From contig NZ_UTBZ01000026.1 in the NCBI RefSeq assembly GCF_900580865.1, forward strand, positions 310,001 through 374,000: a stretch of DNA of 64,000 nt, written 5' to 3'. A program made the translations under genes and the position numbers. The stretch comes from Pseudomonas viridiflava. GTDB lineage: Bacteria; Pseudomonadota; Gammaproteobacteria; Pseudomonadales; Pseudomonadaceae. The notes under the pieces were generated by a model, which did no database searches, was not told the DNA's origin, and saw only the letters and a program-made list of their open reading frames with translations. This document shows positions 20,540-30,195 of this stretch, in pieces (within the stretch, counting starts at the first letter, position 1; each line of letters begins with the position of its first letter).

Positions 20540-20895
20540 GCCCCTCACCCTAGCCCTCTCCCGAGGGAGAGGGGACTGATTGGGGGATGCTGTAGAGGTT
20601 CATCGACGTGAGCGATCTCCATTGAATCCATAATCGATCGGGTCAATGCATAATTTCAAAAACCTCATCAGCCCCCGGATCCATAATCGCCGCAATCTTT
20701 CAGGTCGATGTACAACCCCAGACACCTCGGTCGGCCCGCTGAATCCAAAATCGACTCAATCTTTCAGGTCGATATACAACCCCAGACACCTCGGTCGCCC
20801 CCTGAATCCATAATCGACTCGGCCTTTCAGGTCGATATACAACCTCAGACACCTCGGTCGGCCCCCTCTCCCTTTGGGAGAGGGCTGGGCGGGCG
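20540..20895. repeat. Composite element: inverted CCCTCTCCC ends around three 63-bp tandem repeats
   Basis: The left end is CCCCTCACCCTAGCCCTCTC (20540-20575, itself a hairpin with GGGAGAGGGG). The right end is CCCTCTCCCTTTGGGAGAGG plus GCTGGGC (20861-20895). Inside, three direct repeats of 63-64 bp occupy 20671-20733, 20734-20797 and 20798-20860, each containing TTTCAGGTCGATATACAACC and CAGACACCTCGGTCG. There is no ORF. It fills most of the prpF-prpD gap. A related element lies at 31206-31533. Confidence 0.9.
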
Positions 20896-20924
20896 GCGTT
20901 CCGATGAGGGTAAAAGCTCTCGGA

Positions 20925-22115
20925 TCAGAAAGAATCTCCGGGAATGCGCACGTAGCCCTCCATCAGGACACGCGCACTGCGGCTCATGATCGCTTTTCTG
21001 ACGATCCACTCACCATTCTCCAGACTGGCTTCAGCACCAACGCGCAGGGTCCCGGACGGATGCCCGAAGCGCACGGCATTGCGCTCAACACCACCCGCCG
21101 CAAGGTTCACCAACGTGCCGGAAATGGCCGCCGCCGTGCCAATCGCCACCGCCGCCGTGCCCATCATCGCGTGATGCAACTTGCCCATCGACAACGCCCG
21201 CACCAGCAAATCCACATCACCAACGCCAACCGCTTTGCCACTCGACGCCAAGTAATCCGCAGGCTTGGCAACAAACGCAACTTTCGGTGTGTGTTGCCGT
21301 TTCGCCGCTTCATCCAGATTCGATATCAGACCCATGCGCAACGCGCCATAAGCCCGAATCGTCTCGAACATCTGCAATGCTTTCGGATCGCTGTTGATCG
21401 CGCTTTGCAACTCGGTGCCGGTGTAACCAATGTCTTCGGCGTTGACGAAAATCGTTGGGATACCGGCGTTGATCATGGTCGCTTTGAAGGTACCAACACC
21501 CGGCACTTCCAGCTCATCGATCAGGTTGCCAGTGGGAAACATCGAACCACCGCCGCCCTCTTCTTCCGCCGCCGGATCCATGAACTCCACTTGCACTTCG
21601 GCGGCCGGAAAGGTCACACCGTCGAGTTCGAAATCACCGGTTTCCTGCACCTCGCCGTTGGTGATCGGCACGTGGGCAATAATGGTTTTGCCGATGTTGG
21701 CCTGCCACACGCGCACCACCGCGACACCGTTGTGCGGAATGCGACTGGCGTCGACCAGGCCATTGCTGATCGCGAACGAACCGACCGCTGCCGAAAGGTT
21801 GCCGCAGTTGCCGCTCCAATCCACGAATGGCTTGTCGATGGAGACCTGACCAAACAGGTAATCGACGTCGTGATCAGCCTTGATGCTTTTCGACAGAATC
21901 ACGGTTTTGCTGGTGCTGGATGTCGCGCCGCCCATGCCGTCGATTTGCTTGTCGTACGGGTCGGGGCTGCCGATCACGCGCAGCAATAAAGCGTCGCGAG
22001 CCGGACCGGGAATCTGCGCCGCCTCGGGCAGATCCTTGAGGCTGAAAAACACGCCTTTGCTGGTGCCGCCGCGCATGTAGGTGGCGGGGATTTTGATCTG
22101 TGGTGCGTGAGCCAT
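20925..22115 (-). CDS. prpF: AcnD-accessory protein PrpF (2-methylaconitate isomerase)
   Basis: Isomerises 2-methylaconitate between trans and cis forms so that the AcnD product can be hydrated. The 396-residue protein has the diaminopimelate-epimerase-like fold; visible signatures are IPATYMRGGTSKGVFFSLKDLP, GMGGATSSTSKTVILS and NCGNLSAAVGSFA. I chose ATG 22115 (MAHAPQIK) because TAAGGAGCAAT lies directly upstream; a longer frame begins seven codons earlier. Follows acnD on the same strand. Confidence 0.96.
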   Translation of the reverse strand: MAHAPQIKIPATYMRGGTSKGVFFSLKDLPEAAQIPGPARDALLLRVIGSPDPYDKQIDGMGGATSSTSKTVILSKSIKADHDVDYLFGQVSIDKPFVDWSGNCGNLSAAVGSFAISNGLVDASRIPHNGVAVVRVWQANIGKTIIAHVPITNGEVQETGDFELDGVTFPAAEVQVEFMDPAAEEEGGGGSMFPTGNLIDELEVPGVGTFKATMINAGIPTIFVNAEDIGYTGTELQSAINSDPKALQMFETIRAYGALRMGLISNLDEAAKRQHTPKVAFVAKPADYLASSGKAVGVGDVDLLVRALSMGKLHHAMMGTAAVAIGTAAAISGTLVNLAAGGVERNAVRFGHPSGTLRVGAEASLENGEWIVRKAIMSRSARVLMEGYVRIPGDSF

Positions 22116-22132
22116 ATTGCTCCTTACCGAAA

Positions 22133-22155
22133 GCATGGGAGTTAAAATCCCATGC
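22133..22155 (-). repeat. 8-bp stem-loop between acnD and prpF
   Basis: GCATGGGA, 7-base loop GTTAAAA, TCCCATGC. A perfect small hairpin in the 54-base junction just upstream of the prpF ribosome binding site. It has no T tract, so it is more likely an mRNA-stability or processing element than a terminator. Confidence 0.6.
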
Positions 22156-22169
22156 CCACATCAGTTGAT

Positions 22170-24764
22170 TTAAACGGCAACCGCCGACTCTTCGAGGAAG
22201 TCCTGAGCGAAGCGCTGCAACACGCCGCCAGCCTCGTAAATCGACACTTCTTCAGCGGTATCCAGACGGCAAGTCACCGGCACGTCAACGCGCTCGCCGT
22301 TCTTGCGATGGATCACCAGCGTCAGATCCGCACGCGGCTTGCGCTCGCCGATCACGTCGTAGGTTTCACTGCCATCGATGGCCAACGTATGACGGTCAGT
22401 GCCCGGCTTGAACTCCAGCGGCAACACACCCATGCCCACCAGGTTGGTGCGGTGAATGCGCTCGAAACCTTCAGCGGCAATCGCCTCGACACCGGCCAGA
22501 CGCACGCCTTTCGCCGCCCAGTCGCGGGACGAACCCTGACCGTAATCGGCGCCGGCAATGATGATCAGCGGCTGCTTGCGTTGCATGTAGGTTTCGATGG
22601 CTTCCCACATGCGCATCACTTTGCCTTCCGGCTCGACACGGGCCAGCGAACCCTGTTTGACCTTGCCGTTTTCCACGACCATTTCATTGAACAGTTTCGG
22701 GTTGGCGAAGGTCGCGCGCTGTGCGGTCAAGTGGTCGCCACGGTGGGTGGCGTACGAGTTGAAGTCCTCTTCCGGCAGGCCCATTTTCGCCAGGTATTCG
22801 CCGGCGGCGCTGTCGAGCATGATCGCGTTGGACGGCGACAGGTGATCGGTGGTGATGTTGTCCGGCAGCACCGCCAGCGGGCGCATGCCCTTCAGCGGCC
22901 GCGCGCCGGCCAGCGCGCCTTCCCAATACGGCGGACGGCGAATGTAGGTGCTCATCTCGCGCCATTCGTACAGCGGCGTGACTTTCGGGCCGGTGTCTTC
23001 GTGGACGGCGAACATCGGAATGTAGACCTGACGGAACTGCTCAGGCTTGACCGAAGATTTCACCACGGCGTCGATTTCTTCGTCGCTCGGCCAGATGTCT
23101 TTGAGGCGAATTTCCTTGCCGTCGATCACGCCCAACACATCCTTCTCGATATCGAAACGGATGGTACCGGCGATGGCGTACGCGACGACCAGCGGCGGCG
23201 ACGCGAGGAACGCTTGCTTGGCGTACGGGTGGATGCGGCCGTCGAAGTTGCGGTTGCCCGAGAGCACAGCGGTCGCATACAGGTCGCGGTCGATGATCTC
23301 TTGCTGGATCACTGGATCCAGCGCGCCGGACATGCCATTGCACGTGGTGCAGGCGAAGGCGACGACGCCGAAACCGAGTTGCTCCAGCTCAGTGGTCAGC
23401 CCTGCTTCGTCGAGGTACAGCGCCACGGTTTTCGAACCTGGCGCCAGCGAAGATTTCACCCACGGCTTGCGCGTCAGGCCGAGCTTGTTGGCGTTGCGCG
23501 CCAGCAGGCCGGCGGCGATGACGTTGCGCGGGTTGCTGGTGTTGGTGCAACTGGTGATGGCAGCGATGATCACCGCGCCGTCGGGCATTTGCCCCGGCAC
23601 GTCATCCCACTGGCCGGAGATGCCTTTGGCGGCCAGATCGGATACCGCAACGCGCGCATGCGGGTTGCTCGGGCCGGCCATGTTGCGCACCACCGAGGAC
23701 AGGTCGAAGGTCAGACCACGCTCGTATTGCGCGCCTTTCAAACTGTCTGCCCACAGGCCGGTGAGCTTGGCGTATTGCTCGACCAACTGCACTTGCTGGT
23801 CTTCACGACCGGTCAGTTTCAGGTAATCGATGGTCTGCTGGTCGATGTAGAACATCGCTGCGGTGGCGCCGTATTCCGGGGCCATGTTGGAGATGGTTGC
23901 GCGGTCGCCGAGGGTCAACGCAGCGGCGCCTTCGCCGAAAAACTCCAGCCATGCGCCGACGACTTTCTGTTTGCGCAGGTATTCGGTCAGCGCCAGCACC
24001 ATGTCGGTGGCGGTGATGCCCGGTTGCAGCTTGCCGGTCAGTTCGACGCCGACGCTTTCCGGCAGACGCATCCACGACGCGCGACCGAGCATCACGCTCT
24101 CGGCTTCGAGACCGCCGACGCCGATGGCGATCACGCCCAGCGCATCGACGTGCGGGGTGTGGCTGTCGGTGCCGACGCAGGTGTCGGGGAACGCCACGCC
24201 TTCACGCACCTGGATCACTGGAGACATTTTCTCCAGGTTGATCTGGTGCATGATGCCGTTGCCCGGCGGGATCACATCAACGTTCTTGAAAGCCTTTTTG
24301 GTCCAGTTGATGAAGTGGAAACGGTCTTCGTTGCGACGATCTTCAATGGCGCGGTTTTTCTCGAATGCCTGCTTGTCGAAACCGCCCGCTTCCACCGCCA
24401 GCGAGTGGTCGACGATCAATTGCGTCGGGACCACCGGGTTGACCTGCGCCGGGTCGCCGCCCTGCAAAGCAATTGCATCACGCAGGCCAGCGAGGTCGAC
24501 CAGTGCGGTCTGGCCGAGAATGTCGTGGCAGACCACACGGGCCGGAAACCACGGGAAGTCGAGGTCGCGTTTGCGTTCGATCAGTTGCTTGAGGGAGTCG
24601 GTGAGCGTGGCCGGGTCGCAGCGACGCACAAGGTTTTCCGCCAGTACGCGGGAGGTGTACGGCAGGGTGTCGTAACTGCCGGGCTGAATCGCCTCGACCG
24701 CCGCACGGGCGTCGAAATAATCCAGAGGGCTGCCGGGCAGGGTTTTGCGGAATTCTGTGTTCAT
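22170..24764 (-). CDS. acnD: Fe/S-dependent 2-methylisocitrate dehydratase AcnD
   Basis: An aconitase-family [4Fe-4S] enzyme of the methylcitrate cycle, 864 residues. Visible motifs are CVGTDSHTPHVDALGVI, the cluster cysteines in SCTNTSNPRNVIAAGLLA and FACTTCNGMSG, and the swivel-domain GADYGQGSSRDWAAKGVRLAGV with the Ser/Arg substrate residues. Its position between prpC and prpF, and the presence of prpF, separate it from the housekeeping AcnA. The start MNTEFRKTLPGS is the first ATG of the frame. Confidence 0.97.
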   Translation of the reverse strand: MNTEFRKTLPGSPLDYFDARAAVEAIQPGSYDTLPYTSRVLAENLVRRCDPATLTDSLKQLIERKRDLDFPWFPARVVCHDILGQTALVDLAGLRDAIALQGGDPAQVNPVVPTQLIVDHSLAVEAGGFDKQAFEKNRAIEDRRNEDRFHFINWTKKAFKNVDVIPPGNGIMHQINLEKMSPVIQVREGVAFPDTCVGTDSHTPHVDALGVIAIGVGGLEAESVMLGRASWMRLPESVGVELTGKLQPGITATDMVLALTEYLRKQKVVGAWLEFFGEGAAALTLGDRATISNMAPEYGATAAMFYIDQQTIDYLKLTGREDQQVQLVEQYAKLTGLWADSLKGAQYERGLTFDLSSVVRNMAGPSNPHARVAVSDLAAKGISGQWDDVPGQMPDGAVIIAAITSCTNTSNPRNVIAAGLLARNANKLGLTRKPWVKSSLAPGSKTVALYLDEAGLTTELEQLGFGVVAFACTTCNGMSGALDPVIQQEIIDRDLYATAVLSGNRNFDGRIHPYAKQAFLASPPLVVAYAIAGTIRFDIEKDVLGVIDGKEIRLKDIWPSDEEIDAVVKSSVKPEQFRQVYIPMFAVHEDTGPKVTPLYEWREMSTYIRRPPYWEGALAGARPLKGMRPLAVLPDNITTDHLSPSNAIMLDSAAGEYLAKMGLPEEDFNSYATHRGDHLTAQRATFANPKLFNEMVVENGKVKQGSLARVEPEGKVMRMWEAIETYMQRKQPLIIIAGADYGQGSSRDWAAKGVRLAGVEAIAAEGFERIHRTNLVGMGVLPLEFKPGTDRHTLAIDGSETYDVIGERKPRADLTLVIHRKNGERVDVPVTCRLDTAEEVSIYEAGGVLQRFAQDFLEESAVAV

Positions 24765-24834
24765 CGGGTCAGGACTCGGGTCACGGTGGTTTCAAAGGGT
24801 GGGCCTGGCACCGATCTGAAAATCCCCTCTCCCT

Positions 24835-24921
24835 TGTAGGAGCTGCCGAAGGCTGCGATCTTTTGATCTTGATCTTAAAAACAAAGATCAAAAGATCGCA
24901 GCCTTCGGCAGCTCCTACAGG
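24835..24921. repeat. REP-B inverted pair between prpC and acnD
   Basis: TTGTAGGAGCTGCCGAAGGC and GCCTTCGGCAGCTCCTACAG enclose an AT-rich loop with GATCTT repeats. The arms match perfectly over more than 30 bases, making this the best-preserved REP-B of the window. Confidence 0.94.
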
Positions 24922-24962
24922 GATTTCGGTGAATCTCGGATCAGCAGCTGGCACTCACCATT

Positions 24963-26090
24963 TCAGCGACGTTCGATTGGCACGAACTTGCGCTGTTCAA
25001 CGCCGACATACTCGGCGCTTGGACGGATGATGCGGTTGTTGGCGCGCTGCTCGAACACGTGCGCAGCCCAGCCGGTCAGGCGCGAACAGACGAAGATCGG
25101 CGTGAACAGCTTGGTCGGGATACCCATGAAGTGATACGCCGAGGCATGGTAGAAATCGGCGTTGGGGAAGAGTTTTTTCTGCTCCCACATGGTCTTGTCG
25201 ATGGCTTCGGAAACCGGAAACAACACCTTGTCACCGACCTCGTCCGCGAGTTTTTTCGACCAGCCCTTGATCACCTCGTTGCGCGGATCGCTGTCCTTAT
25301 AGATCGCGTGACCGAAGCCCATGATCTTGTCCTTGCGCTCGAGCATGCCGAGGGTGCCTTTGATCGCCTCTTCCGGCGACGAGAAGCGCTCGATCATTTC
25401 CATCGCCGCTTCGTTGGCGCCGCCGTGCAACGGGCCGCGCAGCGAACCAATGGCTGCGGTGACGCAGGAATACAGATCGGACAGGGTCGAGGCGCAAACG
25501 CGGGCGGTGAAGGTCGAGGCGTTGAATTCGTGCTCGGCGTAAAGGATCAGCGAGACGTTCATCACTTTGACGTGCAGTTCGCTTGGCTTCTTGTCGTGCA
25601 GCAGGTGCAGGAAGTGGCCGCCGATGGTCGGCTCGTCACTGACGCAATTGATGCGCTTGCCGTCGTGGCTGAAGCGATACCAGTAGCACATGATCGCCGG
25701 GAATGCGGCGAGTAGACGGTCAGTCTTGTCGCGCTGTTCAGAGAAGTCTTTCTCCGGTTCGAGGTTGCCGAGGAACGAGCAACCGGTGCGCATCACGTCC
25801 ATCGGGTGGGCGTCGGCGGGGATGCGTTCAAGCACTTCTTTCAGCGCCTGTGGCAGGTCGCGCAGCTTGCTGAGTTTGCCTTGGTATTCGTCGAGTTGCG
25901 CCTGGGTTGGCAGTTCGCCATAGAGCAGCAGGTAGGCGACTTCTTCAAATTGTGCGTCTGCCGCCAGTTCGCGTACGTCGTAGCCGCGATAGGTCAGTCC
26001 GGCACCGGCCTGGCCCACGGTGGACAGTGCGGTTTGCCCGGCAACCTGGCCACGGAGCCCGGCGCCACTGAGTACTTTTGCTTCGGCCAT
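24963..26090 (-). CDS. prpC: 2-methylcitrate synthase
   Basis: Condenses propionyl-CoA with oxaloacetate. A 375-residue citrate-synthase fold, the short type normal for PrpC. Key stretches are the catalytic-His regions GSLRGPLHGGANEAAMEM and MGFGHAIYKDSDPRNEVIKGWSKKLA, and the catalytic Asp region near FPNADFYHASAYHFMGIP. I chose MAEAKV at 26090, seven bases after GGAG; the ATG four codons upstream overlaps that site. Confidence 0.97.
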   Translation of the reverse strand: MAEAKVLSGAGLRGQVAGQTALSTVGQAGAGLTYRGYDVRELAADAQFEEVAYLLLYGELPTQAQLDEYQGKLSKLRDLPQALKEVLERIPADAHPMDVMRTGCSFLGNLEPEKDFSEQRDKTDRLLAAFPAIMCYWYRFSHDGKRINCVSDEPTIGGHFLHLLHDKKPSELHVKVMNVSLILYAEHEFNASTFTARVCASTLSDLYSCVTAAIGSLRGPLHGGANEAAMEMIERFSSPEEAIKGTLGMLERKDKIMGFGHAIYKDSDPRNEVIKGWSKKLADEVGDKVLFPVSEAIDKTMWEQKKLFPNADFYHASAYHFMGIPTKLFTPIFVCSRLTGWAAHVFEQRANNRIIRPSAEYVGVEQRKFVPIERR

Positions 26091-26127
26091 TGTGTTCTCC
26101 AATCTTGAATTTGTTAGGGAGTGTGGC

Positions 26128-26213
26128 GAAAAGATCGCAGCCTCGTTGCACTCGACAGCTCCTACAGGGGAATGCGGTTCATGTAGGAGCTGCCGCAGGC
26201 TGCGATCTTTTGA
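26128..26213. repeat. REP-B inverted pair between prpB and prpC, one arm degraded
   Basis: The right arm TGTAGGAGCTGCCGCAGGCT is intact; the left arm AAAAGATCGCAGCCT...CAGCTCCTACAGG is interrupted by CGTTGCACTCGA in place of the usual GCGGC. It occupies nearly the whole intergenic junction. Confidence 0.9.
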
Positions 26214-26216
26214 TCT

Positions 26217-27107
26217 TCATTTTTTCGCGGCAAACAACGCATCGAGCTTCTGCTCGAAGGTGTGGTAATCGATGCGATCGTAAAGCTCCATGCGAGTTTG
26301 CATGGTGTCGATGACATTCTGCTGCGTGCCGTCGCGGCGGATTGCGGTGTAGACGTTTTCCGCCGCCTTGTTCATCGCGCGGAACGCCGACAGCGGATAG
26401 AGCACCAGCGACACGTCGGCGCCGGCCAGTTGCTCGGTGGTGTACAGCGGCGTCGCGCCGAACTCGGTGATGTTGGCCAGGATCGGCGCTTTCACGCGGT
26501 TGGCAAACAGCTTGTACATCTCCAGTTCGGTGATGGCTTCCGGGAAGATCATGTCGGCGCCGGCCTCGATGCACGCTGCTGCGCGATCAAGTGCCGATTC
26601 CAGACCTTCCACCGCCAGCGCATCGGTACGCGCCATGATCACAAAGCTGTCATCGCTGCGGGCATCGACGGCGGCTTTGATGCGGTCGACCATTTCCTGC
26701 TGGCTGACGATCTCTTTATTAGGACGGTGGCCACAGCGCTTGGCGCCGACCTGATCCTCGATGTGAATCGCCGCCGCGCCGAACTTGATCATCGACTTGA
26801 CGGTGCGCGCGACGTTGAACGCCGAGGAGCCGAAACCGGTGTCGACGTCGACCAGCAGCGGCAGATCGCAAACGTCGGTGATGCGGCGCACGTCGGTCAG
26901 CACGTCATCCAGACCGGTGATGCCCAGGTCCGGCACGCCGAGCGAGCCTGCGGCCACCCCGCCACCGGACAGGTAGATCGCCTTGAAACCGGCGCGCTTG
27001 GCCAGCAGCGCGTGGTTGGCATTGATCGCGCCGACCACCTGCAATGGGTGCTCGCTGGCGACCGCATCGCGGAAACGCTGGCCTGGAGTGCTGTGCTTGG
27101 AACTCAT
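26217..27107 (-). CDS. prpB: 2-methylisocitrate lyase
   Basis: Splits 2-methylisocitrate to pyruvate and succinate. A 296-residue isocitrate-lyase-superfamily barrel with the catalytic motif KRCGHRP in [15 protein letters not shown], the metal-binding region [22 protein letters not shown] and [14 protein letters not shown]. First enzyme gene of the operon. Its ATG overlaps the stop of the GntR gene by four bases (ATGA), so regulator and enzyme are coupled. Confidence 0.97.
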   Translation of the reverse strand: MSSKHSTPGQRFRDAVASEHPLQVVGAINANHALLAKRAGFKAIYLSGGGVAAGSLGVPDLGITGLDDVLTDVRRITDVCDLPLLVDVDTGFGSSAFNVARTVKSMIKFGAAAIHIEDQVGAKRCGHRPNKEIVSQQEMVDRIKAAVDARSDDSFVIMARTDALAVEGLESALDRAAACIEAGADMIFPEAITELEMYKLFANRVKAPILANITEFGATPLYTTEQLAGADVSLVLYPLSAFRAMNKAAENVYTAIRRDGTQQNVIDTMQTRMELYDRIDYHTFEQKLDALFAAKK

Positions 27108-27829
27108 GACTCACCTCGTTCAGTGGCTGTCTTATTGTGGGCGCCGTCCTGGTAGTGACGGGCGATGTTGCGTTTCGAGGCGCCGATGTGACGGCGCATC
27201 AACAATTCCGCGAGTTCGCCGTCACGGTCGGCGATGGCATCGAGAATCCGGTGGTGTTCGGCAAAGGCCTGGCGCGGGCGGTTCGGCGTGGTCGAGAACT
27301 GGATGCGGTACATGCGCACCAGTTGATACAGCTCGCCGCAGAGCATCTGCGTCAGCGTACGGTTGCCGCTGCCCTGGATAATCCGGTAGTGAAAATCGAA
27401 ATCGCCTTCCTGCTGGTAATAGCCGACGCCGGCCTGAAACGCCGCGTCTCGCTCGTGGGTTTCCAGCACCCGGCGCAGTTCGTCGATTTCTTCGACGCTC
27501 ATGCGCTCGGCCGCCAGACGGCAGGCCATGCCTTCAAGGGATTCGCGGATTTCGTAGAGCTCGAGCAATTCGGCATGGCTGAGCGAGACCACGCGCGCGC
27601 CGACATGCGGTACACGCACCAGCAGGCGCTGGCCTTCGAGACGGTGAATCGCCTCACGCAACGGCCCGCGGCTGATGCCGTAGGTGCGTGCCAGCTCCGG
27701 CTCGGAGATCTTGCTGCCCGGGGCGATCTCGCCTTTGACGATGGCCGCCTGAATGCGTCGGAAGACGTTTTCCGAAAGTGTCTCGGAATCGTCGCCGCTG
27801 ATGACCGGGGGATCGAGTTGATCCAGCAT
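27104..27829 (-). CDS. prpR: GntR/FCD-family regulator of the prp operon
   Basis: A 241-residue FadR-subfamily regulator. The winged helix is [64 protein letters not shown]. The FCD ligand domain follows ([76 protein letters not shown], with the metal-binding His residues visible). First gene of the prp operon. The ATG at 27829 is preferred. Two copies of the candidate operator ATTGTCGACA lie just upstream. It differs from the sigma-54 PrpR of enterobacteria; the symbol follows the operon position. Confidence 0.92.
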   Translation of the reverse strand: MLDQLDPPVISGDDSETLSENVFRRIQAAIVKGEIAPGSKISEPELARTYGISRGPLREAIHRLEGQRLLVRVPHVGARVVSLSHAELLELYEIRESLEGMACRLAAERMSVEEIDELRRVLETHERDAAFQAGVGYYQQEGDFDFHYRIIQGSGNRTLTQMLCGELYQLVRMYRIQFSTTPNRPRQAFAEHHRILDAIADRDGELAELLMRRHIGASKRNIARHYQDGAHNKTATERGES

Positions 27830-27830
27830 G

Positions 27831-27840
27831 ATTGTCGACA
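27831..27840 (-). promoter_or_regulatory. Candidate operator copy 1 for the GntR regulator
   Basis: ATTGTCGACA lies directly beside the regulator start codon, between its AAGG site and the ATG. It matches ten of the twelve bases of the palindrome at 27904, about seven helical turns away. Confidence 0.5.
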
Positions 27841-27903
27841 CCTTTAAATCCAATGCGGCAAAAACTAGCCAATTCGCCCGCATCAGTCAAAGGATAAATA
27901 GAC

Positions 27904-27915
27904 ATTGTCGACAAT
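27904..27915 (-). promoter_or_regulatory. Candidate operator copy 2: palindrome ATTGTCGACAAT
   Basis: A perfect 12-bp palindrome in the region where the prp promoter should lie. Short TTGTxxACAA-type palindromes are usual for FadR-subfamily regulators. Inference from position and symmetry. Confidence 0.55.
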
Positions 27916-28117
27916 CGTCTAATAAAGCCTGCTGACATCCCCAAGGGTTATAGACCGGCGTGGGCGCTGGCGCCATAAACCCACCGTGCTAGAATGCCGC
28001 CCGCATTTGCTGGCCATTTGTACGGCTTGTCATATAAAGCTGCCAGGCACACGAAGGGCCTTGCGCAAGTTTTGCCAAGGGCCTGAACCGAAAACGGAAC
28101 GCTGCGCACCAGGATTT

Positions 28118-28654
28118 ATGAGACTCAAGCCTTTTCCCACATTCTTTGCCCTGTTTTGCCTGCCCGGCCTCGCCGCCGCGGGAGAAAAAACCGTGTACGG
28201 CCTCAACGAATACGCTTCGCTTGACGGCATCAATCTGGAAGTCGCGGCGAAACTCGACACCGGCGCGAAAACCGCCTCGCTGAGTGCCCGCGACATCAAA
28301 CGCTTTAAACGCAACGGTGAATCCTGGGTACGTTTCTACCTGGCGATCGACGCCGCGCATTCGCACCCGATCGAACGGCCGCTGGCCCGGGTCAGCAAGA
28401 TCAAGCGCCGCGCCGGCGACTACGACCCGGAAGAAGGCAAGAAGTACACCGCCCGTCCGGTGATCGAGCTGGATATCTGCATGGGATCAGCGATGCGCAG
28501 CATCGAAGTGAACCTGACCGACCGAAGTGCGTTCCAATACCCGCTTTTGATCGGCTCCGAAGCGCTGAAACGCTTCGATGCGCTGGTCGACCCCAGTCTT
28601 AAATACGCTGCCGGCAAACCCGCCTGCACCATCGCCGCTCATACCGCCGAGTAA
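28118..28654 (+). CDS. Periplasmic retropepsin-like (RimK-associated) protease
   Basis: A 178-residue protein of the family often labelled ATP-dependent zinc protease (DUF785). A signal peptide (MRLKPFPTFFALFCLPGLAAAG) is followed by the retropepsin motif LDTGAKTASLSA with active-site D47, and the later strand PVIELDICMGSAMRSIEVNLTDRSAFQYPLLIGSEALKRFDALVDPS. I chose ATG 28118, after AGGATTT. First gene of a three-gene operon with a membrane transglutaminase-like protein and an ATP-grasp protein. No zinc site is obvious; an aspartic-protease mechanism fits the DTGA motif better. Confidence 0.88.
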   Translation: MRLKPFPTFFALFCLPGLAAAGEKTVYGLNEYASLDGINLEVAAKLDTGAKTASLSARDIKRFKRNGESWVRFYLAIDAAHSHPIERPLARVSKIKRRAGDYDPEEGKKYTARPVIELDICMGSAMRSIEVNLTDRSAFQYPLLIGSEALKRFDALVDPSLKYAAGKPACTIAAHTAE

Positions 28655-28659
28655 TTTCC

Positions 28660-30195
28660 ATGCGTTCTCTAACCTTCCACCTGAAAATCCTGATCACCAT
28701 TCTGGTGCTGCTGGGCGTTTCGGTTACGGCCTATCAGATTTTCGTGCTCGGCATCCCTGTGACCGAAGACGCCACCGACGACTTGTGGAACATCGACGCC
28801 AAGGTCGAGTTCGTCGCCAGCACCAAGGATCCGGTGAAGATCCAGATGTTCGTGCCGCCGTTGAGCCGCGACTACGTCAGTCTCAACGAGAGCTTCATCT
28901 CCAATAATTACGGCGTCGCCGTCAACCGCGTCGACGGCAACCGCAAGGTGACCTGGTCGGCACGTCGCGCCAAAGGCAACCAGACCCTTTATTACCGTCT
29001 GGTGCTGACCAAGCGTTACACCGCGGAAAAATCCAAGATCAAGGGCCCGACCTTCCGCGACAGCATCGCCATCGAAGGCCCTGAGAAAATCGCCGCCGAA
29101 GCCCTGCTCGCGCCGATCCGCCAACACTCTGCCGACGTCGAAACCTTCATCGGCGAAGCGATCAAACGCGTCAACAACCTCAACGACGACAACGTAAAAC
29201 TGCTGCTGGCCGGCGATCCGTCGACCCCGCACAAAGCCAAAATCGTCGAACTGCTGCTGTCCATCGCCCACGTGCCGGTGGAAAAAGTCCACACCATCCG
29301 CCTCGTCGCCGACCAGCCGCAAACGCCCGAACTGTGGCTGCGCAGCTTCAACGGCAATGACTGGCTGTACTTCAACCCGGAAACCGGCGAGCAAGGCCTG
29401 CCGACCGACCGCCTGTTGTGGTGGACCGGCGATGAAAACCTGATCACCGTCGACGGTGGCAAGAAAGCTAACGTGACCTTCAGCCTGAACAACAGCGAGA
29501 TGAACGCGATTCGTCTGGCCAAGCTGACCGACGAAAACACCGACGCCAACTTCCTCGAATACTCGCTGTACGGCTTGCCGCTGCAGACTCAGCAAACGTT
29601 CATGATCATGGTGATGATCCCGATCGGCGTGCTGGTGATTCTGATCCTGCGCAACCTGATCGGCCTGCAGACCCTCGGCACGTTCACCCCGGTGCTGATC
29701 GCCCTCGCCTTCCGTGAGACGCAGTTGGGCTTCGGCATTCTGCTGTTTACCGTGATCACCGCGCTGGGGCTTTCGTTACGTTCGTATCTGGAACACTTGA
29801 AGCTGCAAATGCTGCCGCGACTCTCGGTGGTGCTGACCTTTGTCGTGGTGTTGATCGCGGCGATCAGTCTGTTCAGCCATAAGCTCGGCCTGGAGCGCGG
29901 CTTGTCTGTTGCGCTGTTCCCGATGGTGATTCTGACCATGACCATCGAACGCCTGTCGATCACTTGGGAAGAACGCGGTGCCAGTCATGCGATGAAAGTC
30001 GCGATCGGTACGCTGTTCGCGGCGTCCCTGGCGCACCTGATCATGACCGTGCCTGAACTGGTTTACTTCGTGTTCACCTTCCCGGCGATCCTGCTGATTC
30101 TGGTCGGCTTCATGCTGGCGATGGGTCGTTATCGCGGTTACCGCCTGACTGAGCTGGTGCGTTTCAAGGCTTTCCTGAAGAAGGCTGACGCCTGA
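28660..30195 (+). CDS. Membrane protein: inactive transglutaminase domain plus seven-helix bundle
   Basis: 511 residues. An N-terminal membrane anchor (LKILITILVLLGVSVTAYQIFVLGI) leads to a periplasmic region of ~290 residues with a transglutaminase-like fold (LLAGDPSTPHKAKIVELLLSIAHVPVEKVHTIRL, LRSFNGNDWLYFNPETGEQG) that lacks a clear Cys at the catalytic position. About seven C-terminal helices follow from FMIMVMIPIGVLVILILRNLIG to LILVGFMLAMGRY. Begins five bases after the protease gene and its stop overlaps the next ATG by one base. Confidence 0.88.
   Translation: MRSLTFHLKILITILVLLGVSVTAYQIFVLGIPVTEDATDDLWNIDAKVEFVASTKDPVKIQMFVPPLSRDYVSLNESFISNNYGVAVNRVDGNRKVTWSARRAKGNQTLYYRLVLTKRYTAEKSKIKGPTFRDSIAIEGPEKIAAEALLAPIRQHSADVETFIGEAIKRVNNLNDDNVKLLLAGDPSTPHKAKIVELLLSIAHVPVEKVHTIRLVADQPQTPELWLRSFNGNDWLYFNPETGEQGLPTDRLLWWTGDENLITVDGGKKANVTFSLNNSEMNAIRLAKLTDENTDANFLEYSLYGLPLQTQQTFMIMVMIPIGVLVILILRNLIGLQTLGTFTPVLIALAFRETQLGFGILLFTVITALGLSLRSYLEHLKLQMLPRLSVVLTFVVVLIAAISLFSHKLGLERGLSVALFPMVILTMTIERLSITWEERGASHAMKVAIGTLFAASLAHLIMTVPELVYFVFTFPAILLILVGFMLAMGRYRGYRLTELVRFKAFLKKADA

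Noticed and set aside
20671..20860. Direct repeats as a CRISPR array
   Set aside because: Units are contiguous (63-64 bp) with no unique spacers, and no cas gene is nearby.
22152..24839. 895-residue plus-strand ORF
   Set aside because: Antisense to acnD and runs into a REP-B arm; no recognisable domain.
27986..28117. N-terminal extension of the retropepsin frame
   Set aside because: The signal peptide begins at 28118; the upstream part lies in promoter sequence and has no conserved features.
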